Made by a program: the position numbers and the translations under genes. Below the pieces are notes generated by a model. The model was not told where the DNA came from. It worked only from the letters and a program-made list of their open reading frames with translations, and ran no database searches. This document shows positions 1-8,247 of a stretch of 64,000 bases of DNA, one piece after another (the stretch's first letter is position 1; every line of letters begins with the position of its first letter). The DNA is from Pseudomonas sp. 14P_8.1_Bac3 (lineage in GTDB: Bacteria > Pseudomonadota > Gammaproteobacteria > Pseudomonadales > Pseudomonadaceae): assembly GCF_025466085.1 (NCBI RefSeq), contig NZ_JANLOD010000078.1:62001-126000 (forward strand), written 5' to 3'.

Positions 1-396
1 AACAAGGCAGGCAAGGCCCTGCTGAGCTTGCCGAACAATTCGAAAGTGATTCTGCCGCGGCCGGTGGCTGATCGTGAGAACAACTGGCTGGCCTCGGTGA
101 CCACCGAAGGTCGCCTGCTGATCTTCAAAATCAGCGATCTGCCACAATTAGGTAAGGGCAAAGGCAACAAGATCATCGGGATCTCCGGTGAGCGTGTAGC
201 CAGTCGCGAAGAATATGTCACGGACATCGCCGTACTGCCCGACGGTGCCACGTTGGTGCTGCAGGCCGGAAAACGTACCTTGTCGCTGAAAGCGGACGAC
301 CTCGAGCACTACAAAGGTGAGCGTGGGCGTCGTGGCAACAAATTGCCACGTGGCTTCCAGAGGGTGGATGCGCTGCTCGTCGAAAACCTCAATTAA
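1..396 (+). CDS. parC: DNA topoisomerase IV subunit A, C-terminal fragment
   Basis: This is the 3' end of parC; the gene enters from the left edge in frame 1 and stops at 394-396. ParC is the DNA-breaking subunit of topoisomerase IV, which unlinks daughter chromosomes together with ParE. The visible part is the end of the C-terminal beta-pinwheel DNA-binding domain, with GyrA-box-like repeats and the ending GERGRRGNKLPRGFQRV that I recognise from Pseudomonas ParC. The TTG at 28 is an internal codon and not the start, because the frame is open back to base 1. The catalytic tyrosine domain lies outside the window. The product is confidently called from the sequence ending and from serB, psd and motAB lying downstream as in PAO1. 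Confidence 0.93.
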   Translation, partial: NKAGKALLSLPNNSKVILPRPVADRENNWLASVTTEGRLLIFKISDLPQLGKGKGNKIIGISGERVASREEYVTDIAVLPDGATLVLQAGKRTLSLKADDLEHYKGERGRRGNKLPRGFQRVDALLVENLN

Positions 397-410
397 GCGT
401 CCTAGAGCGC

Positions 411-440
411 TCGATCTACGATTTAACGCGTAGATCGACG
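411..440 (+). terminator. Hairpin after parC, possible terminator
   Basis: A perfect 10-bp inverted repeat (411-420 against 429-438, arm TCGATCTACG) with an 8-base loop lies 15 bases after the parC stop. Only a short T run follows, so it may be a weak terminator or an RNA-stabilising hairpin. Confidence 0.45.
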
Positions 441-572
441 CTTTCGCGCTGGAGTCGGAACGCATATTCACGGATGATATGGCCTTTCAAGCGCCGGCGT
501 GGCCGAGCGTTCTTCATATTTATTGAGTATTTTCACTGTGATTAGCCTTGTGGCAATCACCTGGATGGGACG

Positions 573-1286
573 ATGACTGCTCTGCGCCTTCCTTTTATTT
601 TGATGCTCGCCGGCGTTCTTGGCCTGGCGGGTTGCAGCGTTCACCAACCGGTGTCGCTGTACCAGCTGGACAGCGGAAGTCCGGCTCAACCTGCGCAAAG
701 CGCGGGCATGGCGGTATTACTCGGTCCGGTCACGGTTGCCGATTACCTGCAACGGGAAACCCTGCTGCAGCGTCAACCGGATGGCAGCCTCCAGGCGGCG
801 ACCGATGGTCGTTGGGCGGGAAGCCTGTCTTCCGACATCGACCAGTTGTTGCTGCGTCAGGTGGCCGGTCACCTTGACAGCCAGCGTGTCGTGCTAGCCC
901 CGGCGACCCTCGGCTTCACACCGGATGTTCAGGTGCTGCTGACCATCACGCGTCTGGACTCGGGTGAATCGCAACCAGCGATTCTGGATGCGCAATGGCG
1001 TCTGATCGACCGTCGTGGTCAGGTTCGCGATAACCGCATCATTCATCTGCAGGAGCAGCACGCCGGCGGTACCGCGGCGCAGGTCCAGGCTCAGGGCGTA
1101 TTGTTGCAGCGCCTGGCTGAACAGCTGTCGGTGGCGCTCAAGCCATTGGCCAATCAGCCACCGATTGCTGAAGCACCGCGTAAACCGGCTCCGAAGCCCG
1201 CAGCACCGGCGACGGAGCAGGAAAAGCAGCCGAAGATCCCGATGGCCTCGCCGATCCGGACGGATATGGAAGTGTTCCGCTTCTGA
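573..1286 (+). CDS. PqiC-like ABC-type transport auxiliary lipoprotein
   Basis: Predicted outer-membrane lipoprotein of 237 aa. The N-terminus has a hydrophobic signal ending in the lipobox LAGC (Cys about residue 21), so it should be processed by signal peptidase II. The body, with SLYQLDSG near the start and LLGPVTVADYLQR after it, fits the PqiC/DUF330 family. PqiC works with PqiA and PqiB, MCE-type proteins that move lipids between the membranes in other Gammaproteobacteria. No pqiA or pqiB lies beside it here, so the role is inferred from family alone. The C-terminal 50 residues are rich in Pro, Ala and Lys and look disordered. It follows parC on the same strand and is closed by a strong terminator. 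Confidence 0.8.
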   Translation: MTALRLPFILMLAGVLGLAGCSVHQPVSLYQLDSGSPAQPAQSAGMAVLLGPVTVADYLQRETLLQRQPDGSLQAATDGRWAGSLSSDIDQLLLRQVAGHLDSQRVVLAPATLGFTPDVQVLLTITRLDSGESQPAILDAQWRLIDRRGQVRDNRIIHLQEQHAGGTAAQVQAQGVLLQRLAEQLSVALKPLANQPPIAEAPRKPAPKPAAPATEQEKQPKIPMASPIRTDMEVFRF

Positions 1287-1302
1287 AGCTGGATGGATTT
1301 GA

Positions 1303-1338
1303 AACAAGGCCCGCGTTGATGCGGGCCTTGTTGTTTTT
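1303..1338 (+). terminator. Rho-independent terminator after the PqiC-like gene
   Basis: Stem AACAAGGCCCGC / GCGGGCCTTGTT with a GTTGAT-type loop, followed by TTTTT, 16 bases after the stop codon. Confidence 0.9.
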
Positions 1339-1367
1339 GCGAGGCGGTAATCTGCCTGTTCTGGCCC

Positions 1368-1446
1368 AATCGCCAGCAGGCCGGCTGCCACAAGGGGCAT
1401 GTGTACACCACAAATCCAATGTGGGAGCCAGCCTGCTGGCGATGGG
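1368..1446. repeat. REP pair (GCCAGC-type core)
   Basis: Two inverted REP units, with CGCCAGCAGGCCGGCTGCCA at the left and GTGGGAGCCAGCCTGCTGGC at the right, around about 30 bases. It lies between two convergent genes. Confidence 0.8.
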
Positions 1447-1462
1447 GCCGGAACAGGCAACA

Positions 1463-1500
1463 AAAAAGCCTGCAGACAATCACTCATCTGCGGGCTTCTT
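1463..1500 (-). terminator. Terminator of the AhpA/YtjB-like gene
   Basis: Read on the minus strand, an imperfect stem AAGCCCGCAGA / TCTGCAGGCTT is followed by TTTTT, just past the stop codon at 1513. Confidence 0.7.
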
Positions 1501-1512
1501 CATAACGAGGCT

Positions 1513-3039
1513 CTAGGCCCGACGCTCATGCATCCGCGCCAATTGCCGCTCAAGCATCGACGGATAAGGCTCCATCAACCGCTCCACGCAGCACGCACCC
1601 TCAGGGCTGGCAATCGGGCGAATCCGCGCACGCTGGCGAATCAGCACGTCGTCACCGATTTTGCGCTCCACTAGCAGCAGGTTGCGGCTGTGTTGCGACA
1701 GGGCCAGGGCGTCCTGTGCGGTTTCGGTCAGCAGCAGGTCGATCTGGCTCAGGCCGAACAAGCCGTCGCCAAGGGTCAGGCCCAACTGCAATTGCAGGGT
1801 GATGCCGCTGTCGGCGACTTCGATCTGCAACTGATGGCCGAGGGCGCGCAGCAACTCACCGCAGCAGATGGCGTTGGTCAGGTAATCGTCGCCGCTGTCC
1901 TCGGTGTGGAAGACCATCAGCGTGCTGCCGTCGTTCAGGCTATGCAGCTCGCCCTCATAGAGCGAAGCGGCCTGATCGAGGCAATCGCGGTAGCGTTTGA
2001 GCAATTCTTCCAGGCGGGTGCGAGGCAGACGACGCAGTTGATCCTGAGCGCCCAGTTGCACAGCCAGCACCGCGCTGTGCTGCGGCACGTTGGAAATCAC
2101 CGGTTTAGCGAGCGGTTTAGGCGCACTGTCGGCCGACTCATCACGCAGATCGGCAAACGCATCGTCGTCATCGTCATCTTCGACGGTGCTGACAATGTGC
2201 CGTGGCGCAGGCTTGAGGGCGGCGACCGGCTTGCTTTCGTCGAAACTCGGGTCACGCAGGTTGCGCACTTCGAAGGACGGCTCGTCGGCGTCTTCGTAAT
2301 CGCTGTCGTCGTACTCGGGTTCCGGTGCAGGCTCAGGCTCGGCCGGTTCCGGCGCGAAATTGGCGTGCAGTTGCCGCGCCAGGTCGCCGATCTCGTCCTG
2401 ACGGTCAGTCGCCGGGGTGTATTCGTCGATATTGCGCAGCCATACGCGCAATTGCAGCAGCGGGGTGGAGATGTGCCGACCCAGGCGCAGGCTCAAGGCC
2501 AGCGACAACGCCAACAGAATCGCACTCAAGATGCCCATGCTTTGCAGGCTGATGGTCATCGGCTGCTGGAATTGGTCCATGTCCAGGCTGATGCGCAATT
2601 GCCCGGCGGTCACGTCCTGGAAGGTGATCTTGCTCTGGTACATGCCTTCGGCTTCGCCCAGCAGGCTGTGCTTGGGGCGCTGACCGGCTTCGGCAAGGAT
2701 ACGGTTATCCACGCTGTAGATGGCGGCGTGGGCCACCAGCTTGTTTTTGGTGAGGTTGTTGAGCAGCACGTTGAGGCTGAGGATGTCGTTGGACACCAAC
2801 AGCTCCGTCGCCGACGTGGCGGTCTGCGTGGTCAGGCTTTCGCCCAGGGCATCCGCCTGCTCGTGCATGGCCTGCTTGAACTGCAAACCCATCACACAGG
2901 CGTAGATCACCAAGGCCAGAGCGACCAGGATCACGTTATGGCTGGCGATGCGCAATGCAATCGGTACACGGCGATGGCGCAGTGCCCGGAAGATCAGCAG
3001 AAAGAAGTTATCGGTTTTTACTGGCGTGGGCCGGTTCAC
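1513..3039 (-). CDS. AhpA/YtjB (SMP)-family inner-membrane protein
   Basis: 508-aa membrane protein starting at a GTG. The first 45 residues contain a basic stretch and one membrane segment (IASHNVILVALALVIYACVM). A periplasmic part follows to about residue 160, then a second membrane segment (ILSAILLALSLALSLRLG) and a HAMP-like linker. Residues about 220-330 are very acidic and Pro-rich and probably unstructured. The last 180 residues resemble a degenerate cyclase-like or regulatory domain without motifs I can name. Its position divergent from serB matches E. coli ytjB (smp), which supports the family call. Molecular function is not established; a membrane sensor role is inference. Confidence 0.72.
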   Translation of the reverse strand: MNRPTPVKTDNFFLLIFRALRHRRVPIALRIASHNVILVALALVIYACVMGLQFKQAMHEQADALGESLTTQTATSATELLVSNDILSLNVLLNNLTKNKLVAHAAIYSVDNRILAEAGQRPKHSLLGEAEGMYQSKITFQDVTAGQLRISLDMDQFQQPMTISLQSMGILSAILLALSLALSLRLGRHISTPLLQLRVWLRNIDEYTPATDRQDEIGDLARQLHANFAPEPAEPEPAPEPEYDDSDYEDADEPSFEVRNLRDPSFDESKPVAALKPAPRHIVSTVEDDDDDDAFADLRDESADSAPKPLAKPVISNVPQHSAVLAVQLGAQDQLRRLPRTRLEELLKRYRDCLDQAASLYEGELHSLNDGSTLMVFHTEDSGDDYLTNAICCGELLRALGHQLQIEVADSGITLQLQLGLTLGDGLFGLSQIDLLLTETAQDALALSQHSRNLLLVERKIGDDVLIRQRARIRPIASPEGACCVERLMEPYPSMLERQLARMHERRA

Positions 3040-3174
3040 TTGAGCTCGGCTCTTTTGTCCGTGAAGTTGACGCGCAGTATAGCGACAGGCCCTAGACCGG
3101 CAAAGCGCTCACGGTGCCCGATGGTCACTGAAAGTGGGTAGAATGCGGTTTTTTTCCACCTGCGGGGGTGCGCC

Positions 3175-4389
3175 TTGCGCGAAATCGTCCTGATAAACAT
3201 CACGGGAGTCGACCGTCCGGGTCTGACTGCGGCCATTACCGGCGTTCTGTCCCAGGGTGGTGTGAACATTCTCGACATCGGTCAGGCGGTGATCCACGAC
3301 ACCCTGTCCTTCGGCATCCTGGTTGAGATTCCTGACACCGAGCAAGGCAAGTCGGTACTCAAGGACATCCTGTTCAAGGGGTACGAACTCGATCAGCAAG
3401 TGCGGTTTACGCCGGTGTCTGAACAGGATTACCAGCAGTGGGTTGGCAACCAGGGCAAAAAACGCCACATCGTGACGCTATTGACCCGCAAAGTAACTGC
3501 CGGGCAATTGCAGGCCGTGAGCTCGATTACCGCCAAATATGGCCTGAACATCGATCACATCGATCGCCTGTCCGGGCGCATGCCGCTGGACACGCCGGCT
3601 GACAAGGGCAAAGGCTGCATCGAGTTTTCGGTGCGCGGCGAAGCGGCGGATCCGCAAGCGCTGCGGGCGGAATTCCTCAGCGTGGCCCAGGAGTTGAACG
3701 TCGACATCGCGTTCCAGGAAGATTCGCTGTTCCGCCGCAACCGCCGGCTGGCGGTGTTCGACATGGACTCGACGCTGATCGAGGCCGAAGTCATCGACGA
3801 ACTGGCCAAGGCTGCGGGCGTAGGCGACAAAGTGTCAGAAATCACCGAGCGAGCGATGGCCGGCGAACTGGATTTCCGCGCCAGCTTCAAGGAGCGCCTG
3901 GCCTTGCTCAAAGGGCTCGATGTCGGCGTGTTGGACGAAATCGGCGCTTCGTTGCGCCTGACCGAAGGCGCCGAAACCCTGTTCGCCGAACTCAAGCGCC
4001 TGGGCTACAAGACGGCAATTCTCTCCGGCGGCTTCACCTACTTCGCCAAGCAGTTGCAGGCCAAGCTCGGTATCGACTATGTGTTCGCCAACGAACTGGA
4101 AGTGGTCGACGGCAAGGTAACTGGCGTGGCGGTCGAGCCGATTGTCGATGCGCAACGCAAGGCGGATCTGCTGAAGGAGTTGGCGCATAAGGAAGGTTTA
4201 CGGCTGGAGCAGACCATTGCGGTCGGTGATGGCGCCAATGACTTGCCGATGCTGGCGATTGCCGGGTTGGGCGTGGCGTTCCGTGCCAAACCGCTGGTGA
4301 AGCAGTCGGCGAAGCAGGCGATTTCCACGTTGGGGCTGGACGGGGTGCTGTATTTGTTGGGCTTCCGGGATCGTGACGGGCAGCTCTAA
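3175..4389 (+). CDS. serB: Phosphoserine phosphatase
   Basis: Catalyses the last step of serine synthesis, hydrolysing O-phosphoserine to serine in the cytoplasm. At 404 aa it is the long form seen in pseudomonads: two ACT-like regulatory regions (about 1-80 and 95-180) precede the HAD phosphatase domain. The nucleophile motif DMDST is at residues 196-200 (Asp196, Asp198), and GDGANDLPML supplies the C-terminal metal-binding motif. The start is a TTG with GGGGG about 8 bases upstream; the resulting N-terminus MREIVLINITGVDRPGL is the conserved one. It is transcribed alone, divergent from the AhpA/YtjB-like gene, with a TAGAAT at 3139-3144 that could be its -10 box. Confidence 0.96.
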   Translation: MREIVLINITGVDRPGLTAAITGVLSQGGVNILDIGQAVIHDTLSFGILVEIPDTEQGKSVLKDILFKGYELDQQVRFTPVSEQDYQQWVGNQGKKRHIVTLLTRKVTAGQLQAVSSITAKYGLNIDHIDRLSGRMPLDTPADKGKGCIEFSVRGEAADPQALRAEFLSVAQELNVDIAFQEDSLFRRNRRLAVFDMDSTLIEAEVIDELAKAAGVGDKVSEITERAMAGELDFRASFKERLALLKGLDVGVLDEIGASLRLTEGAETLFAELKRLGYKTAILSGGFTYFAKQLQAKLGIDYVFANELEVVDGKVTGVAVEPIVDAQRKADLLKELAHKEGLRLEQTIAVGDGANDLPMLAIAGLGVAFRAKPLVKQSAKQAISTLGLDGVLYLLGFRDRDGQL

Positions 4390-4410
4390 TATCCTGGGCG
4401 TCTGAACGGG

Positions 4411-4498
4411 CCACTTCGCGAGCAAGCCCGCTCCCACAGTTGACCGCATTCTCCTGAAGGAACCGGATCACTGTGGGAGCGGGCTTGCTCGCGAAGGC
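4411..4498. repeat. REP pair (GTGGGAGCGGGC type)
   Basis: Inverted units TTCGCGAGCAAGCCCGCTCC and GGAGCGGGCTTGCTCGCGAA with about 35 bases between, lying between the convergent serB and PilZ genes. Confidence 0.9.
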
Positions 4499-4523
4499 CG
4501 CGCCGCGGTCTTATAGATTCAGC

Positions 4524-6311
4524 TCAAAGCGTCTTCCACAACGAATCAAAATCTTCCTCGGAACTGACCACGCCGCTCCCCGCGGCGCTCTCGCTCTTGG
4601 CCGCCTCCAGTGACCGATAAGCAAACTGATTGAAGCTGTTGGTGCTCGCCACTCGCCGATCCAGCCCGGCCCGGCGTTCCTCGCCGTTGGTGTTGATCAG
4701 CACCTTGTTGCCTTCCTGAAACGGCAGTCGCGGGGCGAGCAGGGTAGCCGGTAGGTCGATCGCGCTGATGGCGGGCAATAACAGGCCACGCAGGTAATGG
4801 CTGTGGTCATCGCGGGTGCGCACCAGTTGCAGGCCGCAAGGCTCGGCGTACGGTGCGACTTGCTCGATGCCCATTTGCGTTCCGCCACCGCGAACCTGGC
4901 GGATCCAGCGCACCACGGCGATGCTCCAGCCTGCTCCCGCCGAATCCTCGATACCCACCATCTCGCCCGCCTGCAGCTCGGCCGGCACTGCGCCTGGCCA
5001 GGCGAGGCAATACCCGCCCGGGCTGTGGTTGATCACCGGCAGGACGTAGGTCGGGAAGTGCCGGTTACGGTCCGCGGCGTCGTGACTGTCATCGTTCTGC
5101 AGTTGCGGGTATTCGATTTCTTCGTAGGGCAGCAACGTGTCAGCGGTGCCGTGTGGCGCTGCATCGAACGCGTGGCTCCATTGGTCTTTCTCCCGGCCGG
5201 TGGGGGACGTGGCCTTGAACTGCGCACGGCCGGCGCCGGGGTTTTTCAGGATCTCGTTGAACGGCCGTTGCCCGCCCAGATAGAAGTGCAGCGCGCTCAT
5301 GCCCACGCACAGGGTCAGAGTGCCTTGGCTAGGGGTGCGCTGAAAGCTGCGCTCGACGGCCTGGCCCCAGGCGGCATTCAGGTGTTGCAGGGTATCCACA
5401 CTGAGTCCTGAGGGCACGGGCAGTGGCGAGGCGCTGTCGGTTTTTTGCAGATGCGCTTCGATGGCCGCGACCAGCGGCTGTGGATCGAGACCCAACAGAC
5501 TGGCTTGCTGCTCGGCGCGGAATTTCGAACGATAGCGCGGCGCTACGTCCAGTTCCGGGGCGACGGCAAACAAGCCATCGGCGGGCGATTCCGGTTGCAG
5601 CTTGAGCAGCTTGCTCCAGGGCTCCAGCACTTCGGCGAGCCGGGCGATCTGGTTCTGCCGCAACTGATTGCACCGGGCGGCCCCCAGCAGCAGCGCGACC
5701 ACGTAAGTCTGCTCGACGCTGAGGGTCTGCGTCAGACTGGCCAGCTCATCACGCAGGCCCAGGTGCTGGAGCCGATGCAGGCAGGCGATCCGGTACAGCT
5801 GATGCAGCTCCAGCCACACCCCTTCCGGCACCGGGCAATAGAGTTCGGTGGCGCGGATCAGCGAGCCGTTCAGGCAATGCATCGCCCGCTGCAACGCCTG
5901 GGTCAGCAGCGGCGCGCGATCCTTGCTGAAGCGCGGGGCGATGCGCACGACGATCTGTTTGTAGCCCATCGCCAGGTGACTTTGCAGCGCCTGGCAGAGG
6001 TTGGCGATCTTGCGCGAGCGCTCATCGAGAACGATCGATTGGTGCAGGAAGTGCCGCTCCAGGTGTTTGCAGACGTAATACACCTCGGGCCGCAGCAGTT
6101 CGAGCAGTTGCAGGCGATTGTCGCTGGGCGTCAGCAACTGGTTCAGCTCGCTCAAGCCTTGATAGAGCTGGCGCGCGGTTTCGCCGATGTTGGCCTTGGG
6201 CAGGTCGGCGATCCAGCGTTTGAGGTCGCGCGGAGTCGCTTCGCAGAACGACAGGCGCGACTGTGCCGGGATCGGCGCGCGTAAAAGAAGGTGGGGACTG
6301 GTCTCATTCAT
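4524..6311 (-). CDS. PilZ domain-containing protein
   Basis: 595-aa cytoplasmic protein. I place the start at the ATG at 6311 (MNETSPHLLLRAPIPAQ), six codons inside the longest frame. The first about 300 residues are helical with no motif I can name. Residues about 410-500 look like a PilZ domain, the fold that binds the second messenger cyclic di-GMP: NHSPGGYCL fits the (D/N)xSxxG motif, with arginines shortly before it, although an exact RxxxR is not obvious. The C-terminal tail is charged. In P. aeruginosa the equivalent gene (PA4958, by memory) sits beside fimX, the type IV pilus cyclic-di-GMP protein; here the next gene is serB and no fimX is present. Ligand binding is inference. Confidence 0.75.
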   Translation of the reverse strand: MNETSPHLLLRAPIPAQSRLSFCEATPRDLKRWIADLPKANIGETARQLYQGLSELNQLLTPSDNRLQLLELLRPEVYYVCKHLERHFLHQSIVLDERSRKIANLCQALQSHLAMGYKQIVVRIAPRFSKDRAPLLTQALQRAMHCLNGSLIRATELYCPVPEGVWLELHQLYRIACLHRLQHLGLRDELASLTQTLSVEQTYVVALLLGAARCNQLRQNQIARLAEVLEPWSKLLKLQPESPADGLFAVAPELDVAPRYRSKFRAEQQASLLGLDPQPLVAAIEAHLQKTDSASPLPVPSGLSVDTLQHLNAAWGQAVERSFQRTPSQGTLTLCVGMSALHFYLGGQRPFNEILKNPGAGRAQFKATSPTGREKDQWSHAFDAAPHGTADTLLPYEEIEYPQLQNDDSHDAADRNRHFPTYVLPVINHSPGGYCLAWPGAVPAELQAGEMVGIEDSAGAGWSIAVVRWIRQVRGGGTQMGIEQVAPYAEPCGLQLVRTRDDHSHYLRGLLLPAISAIDLPATLLAPRLPFQEGNKVLINTNGEERRAGLDRRVASTNSFNQFAYRSLEAAKSESAAGSGVVSSEEDFDSLWKTL

Positions 6312-6403
6312 GCCGTGAACAAACTCCAACCGGGAAAATGGGCAGTGAATGGCTGAACTGTATCAGCTCTTAACGGGTGAGGGGGATTGGAGTCGCCATT
6401 CCC

Positions 6404-6508
6404 TGTAGGAGCGAGCTTGCTCGCGATGAATGTCAAAGCGCTGCGGGGTTTCAGGCTCCCAGCGTTATCGTTCAAGACCATCGCGAGCGCGCTCGCTCCT
6501 ACAGGAGA
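6404..6508. repeat. REP pair (GTAGGAGCGAGC type)
   Basis: Inverted units TGTAGGAGCGAGCTTGCTCG and CGAGCGCGCTCGCTCCTACA around about 55 bases, between the leftward psd and PilZ genes. Confidence 0.88.
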
Positions 6509-6513
6509 CGCAT

Positions 6514-7374
6514 TTAAGCCTTCGGCGAGCCCAGACCCTGACCCATCTGCACCGGCGAACCTGCCGCCAGTTCTTCAGCCCACTGCACCTGATCCGGCCC
6601 GAACAGCACGACTGCGGTCGATCCCAGTTTGAAGCGACCCAGTTCCGCGCCTTTTTCCAGATGGATCGGCGCACGAGCGGCTTCGTCGTAGCGGAAGGTT
6701 TTCAGCTCGCGTTTCGGCGGCGTTACCAGGCCCGCCCAGACGGTTTCGATCGACGCCACGATCATCGCGCCCACCAGCACCACGGCCATCGGCCCGCGCT
6801 CGGTGTCGAAAATGCAGGCCACACGCTCATTGCGGGCGAACAGCTCCGGCACGTTTTCAGCGGTGGTCTGGTTGACCGAGAAAATCCGCCCCGGGATGTA
6901 GACCATTTCCCGCAGGGTGCCGGCCAGCGGCATGTGCACGCGGTGGTAATCCTTCGGTGACAGATAGATAGTCGCGAAATCGCCGCCCATGAACGGCGCA
7001 GCATTGGCTGCGTCACCGCCGAGCAATTCCAGCACACTGAAACTGTGGCCCTTGGCCTGGAACACGCGACCGTGCTCGATCGGGCCGAGCTGGCTGACCG
7101 CGCCATCGGCTGGGCTGAGGATCGCGCCCGGGGTTTCGTCCAGTGGGCGCGCGCCGTCTTTCAAGGCGCGGGTGAAGAAGGCGTTGAAGTGCTCGTAGGC
7201 GGTCAGGTCTTCGACCAGGGCCTGGGACATGTCCACCTGATAGCGCTTGGCGAACCATGCGGTGAAGGCATTCTTGAACCAGCGCACACGGCATTCGGCG
7301 ATGCAGCCGGCCAGTCGCGAAAGCAAGTGGTGAGGCAGCAAGTATTGGCTGAGGATAAACAGACGCTTATTCAT
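6514..7374 (-). CDS. psd: Phosphatidylserine decarboxylase proenzyme
   Basis: Makes phosphatidylethanolamine from phosphatidylserine at the inner membrane. The 286-aa proenzyme should cleave itself at the LGST motif (residues 250-253); Ser252 then becomes the pyruvoyl prosthetic group of the small alpha chain. Other conserved blocks are visible: SPADGAVSQLG, FAKGHSFS-like VFQAKGHSF, and the histidine-rich KDYHRVHMPLAG. Length is normal for the family. The gene follows rhdA by 18 bases on the same strand, an order kept in P. aeruginosa (rhdA-psd). Confidence 0.97.
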   Translation of the reverse strand: MNKRLFILSQYLLPHHLLSRLAGCIAECRVRWFKNAFTAWFAKRYQVDMSQALVEDLTAYEHFNAFFTRALKDGARPLDETPGAILSPADGAVSQLGPIEHGRVFQAKGHSFSVLELLGGDAANAAPFMGGDFATIYLSPKDYHRVHMPLAGTLREMVYIPGRIFSVNQTTAENVPELFARNERVACIFDTERGPMAVVLVGAMIVASIETVWAGLVTPPKRELKTFRYDEAARAPIHLEKGAELGRFKLGSTAVVLFGPDQVQWAEELAAGSPVQMGQGLGSPKA

Positions 7375-7392
7375 TAACTGTCCTTAAAAACC

Positions 7393-8208
7393 TTAAATCT
7401 CGACAGGCGTATCGGGGTGGTTGCCCCATTCGCCCCAGGAGCCGGCGTAGCCTTTGACCCGCGGATAACCGAGGGACTTGGCCACCAGATAGGTGAAGCC
7501 AGAACGGTGGTGAGTCTGGCAGTGGGTAATCACTTCTTTGTCTTTGCTGATCCCGAGCTGTTCGAGGATCTGCGGCATGTCTTTGCGGATGCGCAGGTTG
7601 CGCGCCGGGTCCATGCCTGCGGTCCATTCGAAATTAACCGCGCCGGGAATGTGCCCGGCCTTGGCCGCCAGGACTTTCTCGCCGGAGTATTCCAGCGGTC
7701 CACGCGCGTCCCAGATCGCCAGGTCGGCGGCGCCGAGACGGCATTGCAGGTATTCACGGGTCGCGGTCGGTTCGTCGTGCAACGTCAGCGCCACGGGGCC
7801 GCCGACCGGGGCCGGGATCTGGATCGACATTGGCGAGCCTTCGGCCAGCCACGACGTCAGGCCGCCGTCGAGGTAGTGGTAGTTGCGATGGCCGATGACA
7901 TCCAGCAGCCAGATGAAACGCCCGGCCCAACCGCCGCCTTCGTCGTCGTACACCACGTAGACCGCGTCGGGGTTGTGCCCCAATTCACCGAACAACGCTT
8001 CGAGTGCCGCTTGCGGCGGCATCAGGCCGGGCGCCGGCGGCTGGCCGAGTTGCGTGCGTTTCGGATCGACAAAGCGCGCACCGGGAATATGCCCTTCGGC
8101 ATAGCGGGCGCTGCTGGTCAGGTCCACCAGAATCAGATCGCGGGCGTCGAGGCGAGGGAGCAAGTCGCTCGGTTCGATCACCAGCGGCAAGCCAGAGAAG
8201 TCAGACAT
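7393..8208 (-). CDS. rhdA: Thiosulfate sulfurtransferase (rhodanese)
   Basis: Two-domain rhodanese of 271 aa, started at the ATG at 8208 (MSDFSGLPLVIEP). The catalytic loop is CQTHHRSG with Cys230, the same residue number and loop as the RhdA of Azotobacter vinelandii and P. aeruginosa. The enzyme carries sulfur as a cysteine persulfide and moves it from thiosulfate to cyanide or other acceptors; the physiological partner is uncertain. The N-terminal domain (about 1-140) is the inactive rhodanese copy. It is the first gene of a likely rhdA-psd unit, with the HDOD gene upstream on the same strand. Confidence 0.93.
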   Translation of the reverse strand: MSDFSGLPLVIEPSDLLPRLDARDLILVDLTSSARYAEGHIPGARFVDPKRTQLGQPPAPGLMPPQAALEALFGELGHNPDAVYVVYDDEGGGWAGRFIWLLDVIGHRNYHYLDGGLTSWLAEGSPMSIQIPAPVGGPVALTLHDEPTATREYLQCRLGAADLAIWDARGPLEYSGEKVLAAKAGHIPGAVNFEWTAGMDPARNLRIRKDMPQILEQLGISKDKEVITHCQTHHRSGFTYLVAKSLGYPRVKGYAGSWGEWGNHPDTPVEI

Positions 8209-8247
8209 GTGAGGTCTCCAGAGCACAAAGGGGGGGATTGTAGCGGG

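Noticed and set aside
1690..3141. 483-codon plus-strand frame opposite the AhpA/YtjB-like gene
   Set aside because: Low-complexity Gln/Val/Ala composition; the minus-strand gene has membrane helices and conserved synteny.
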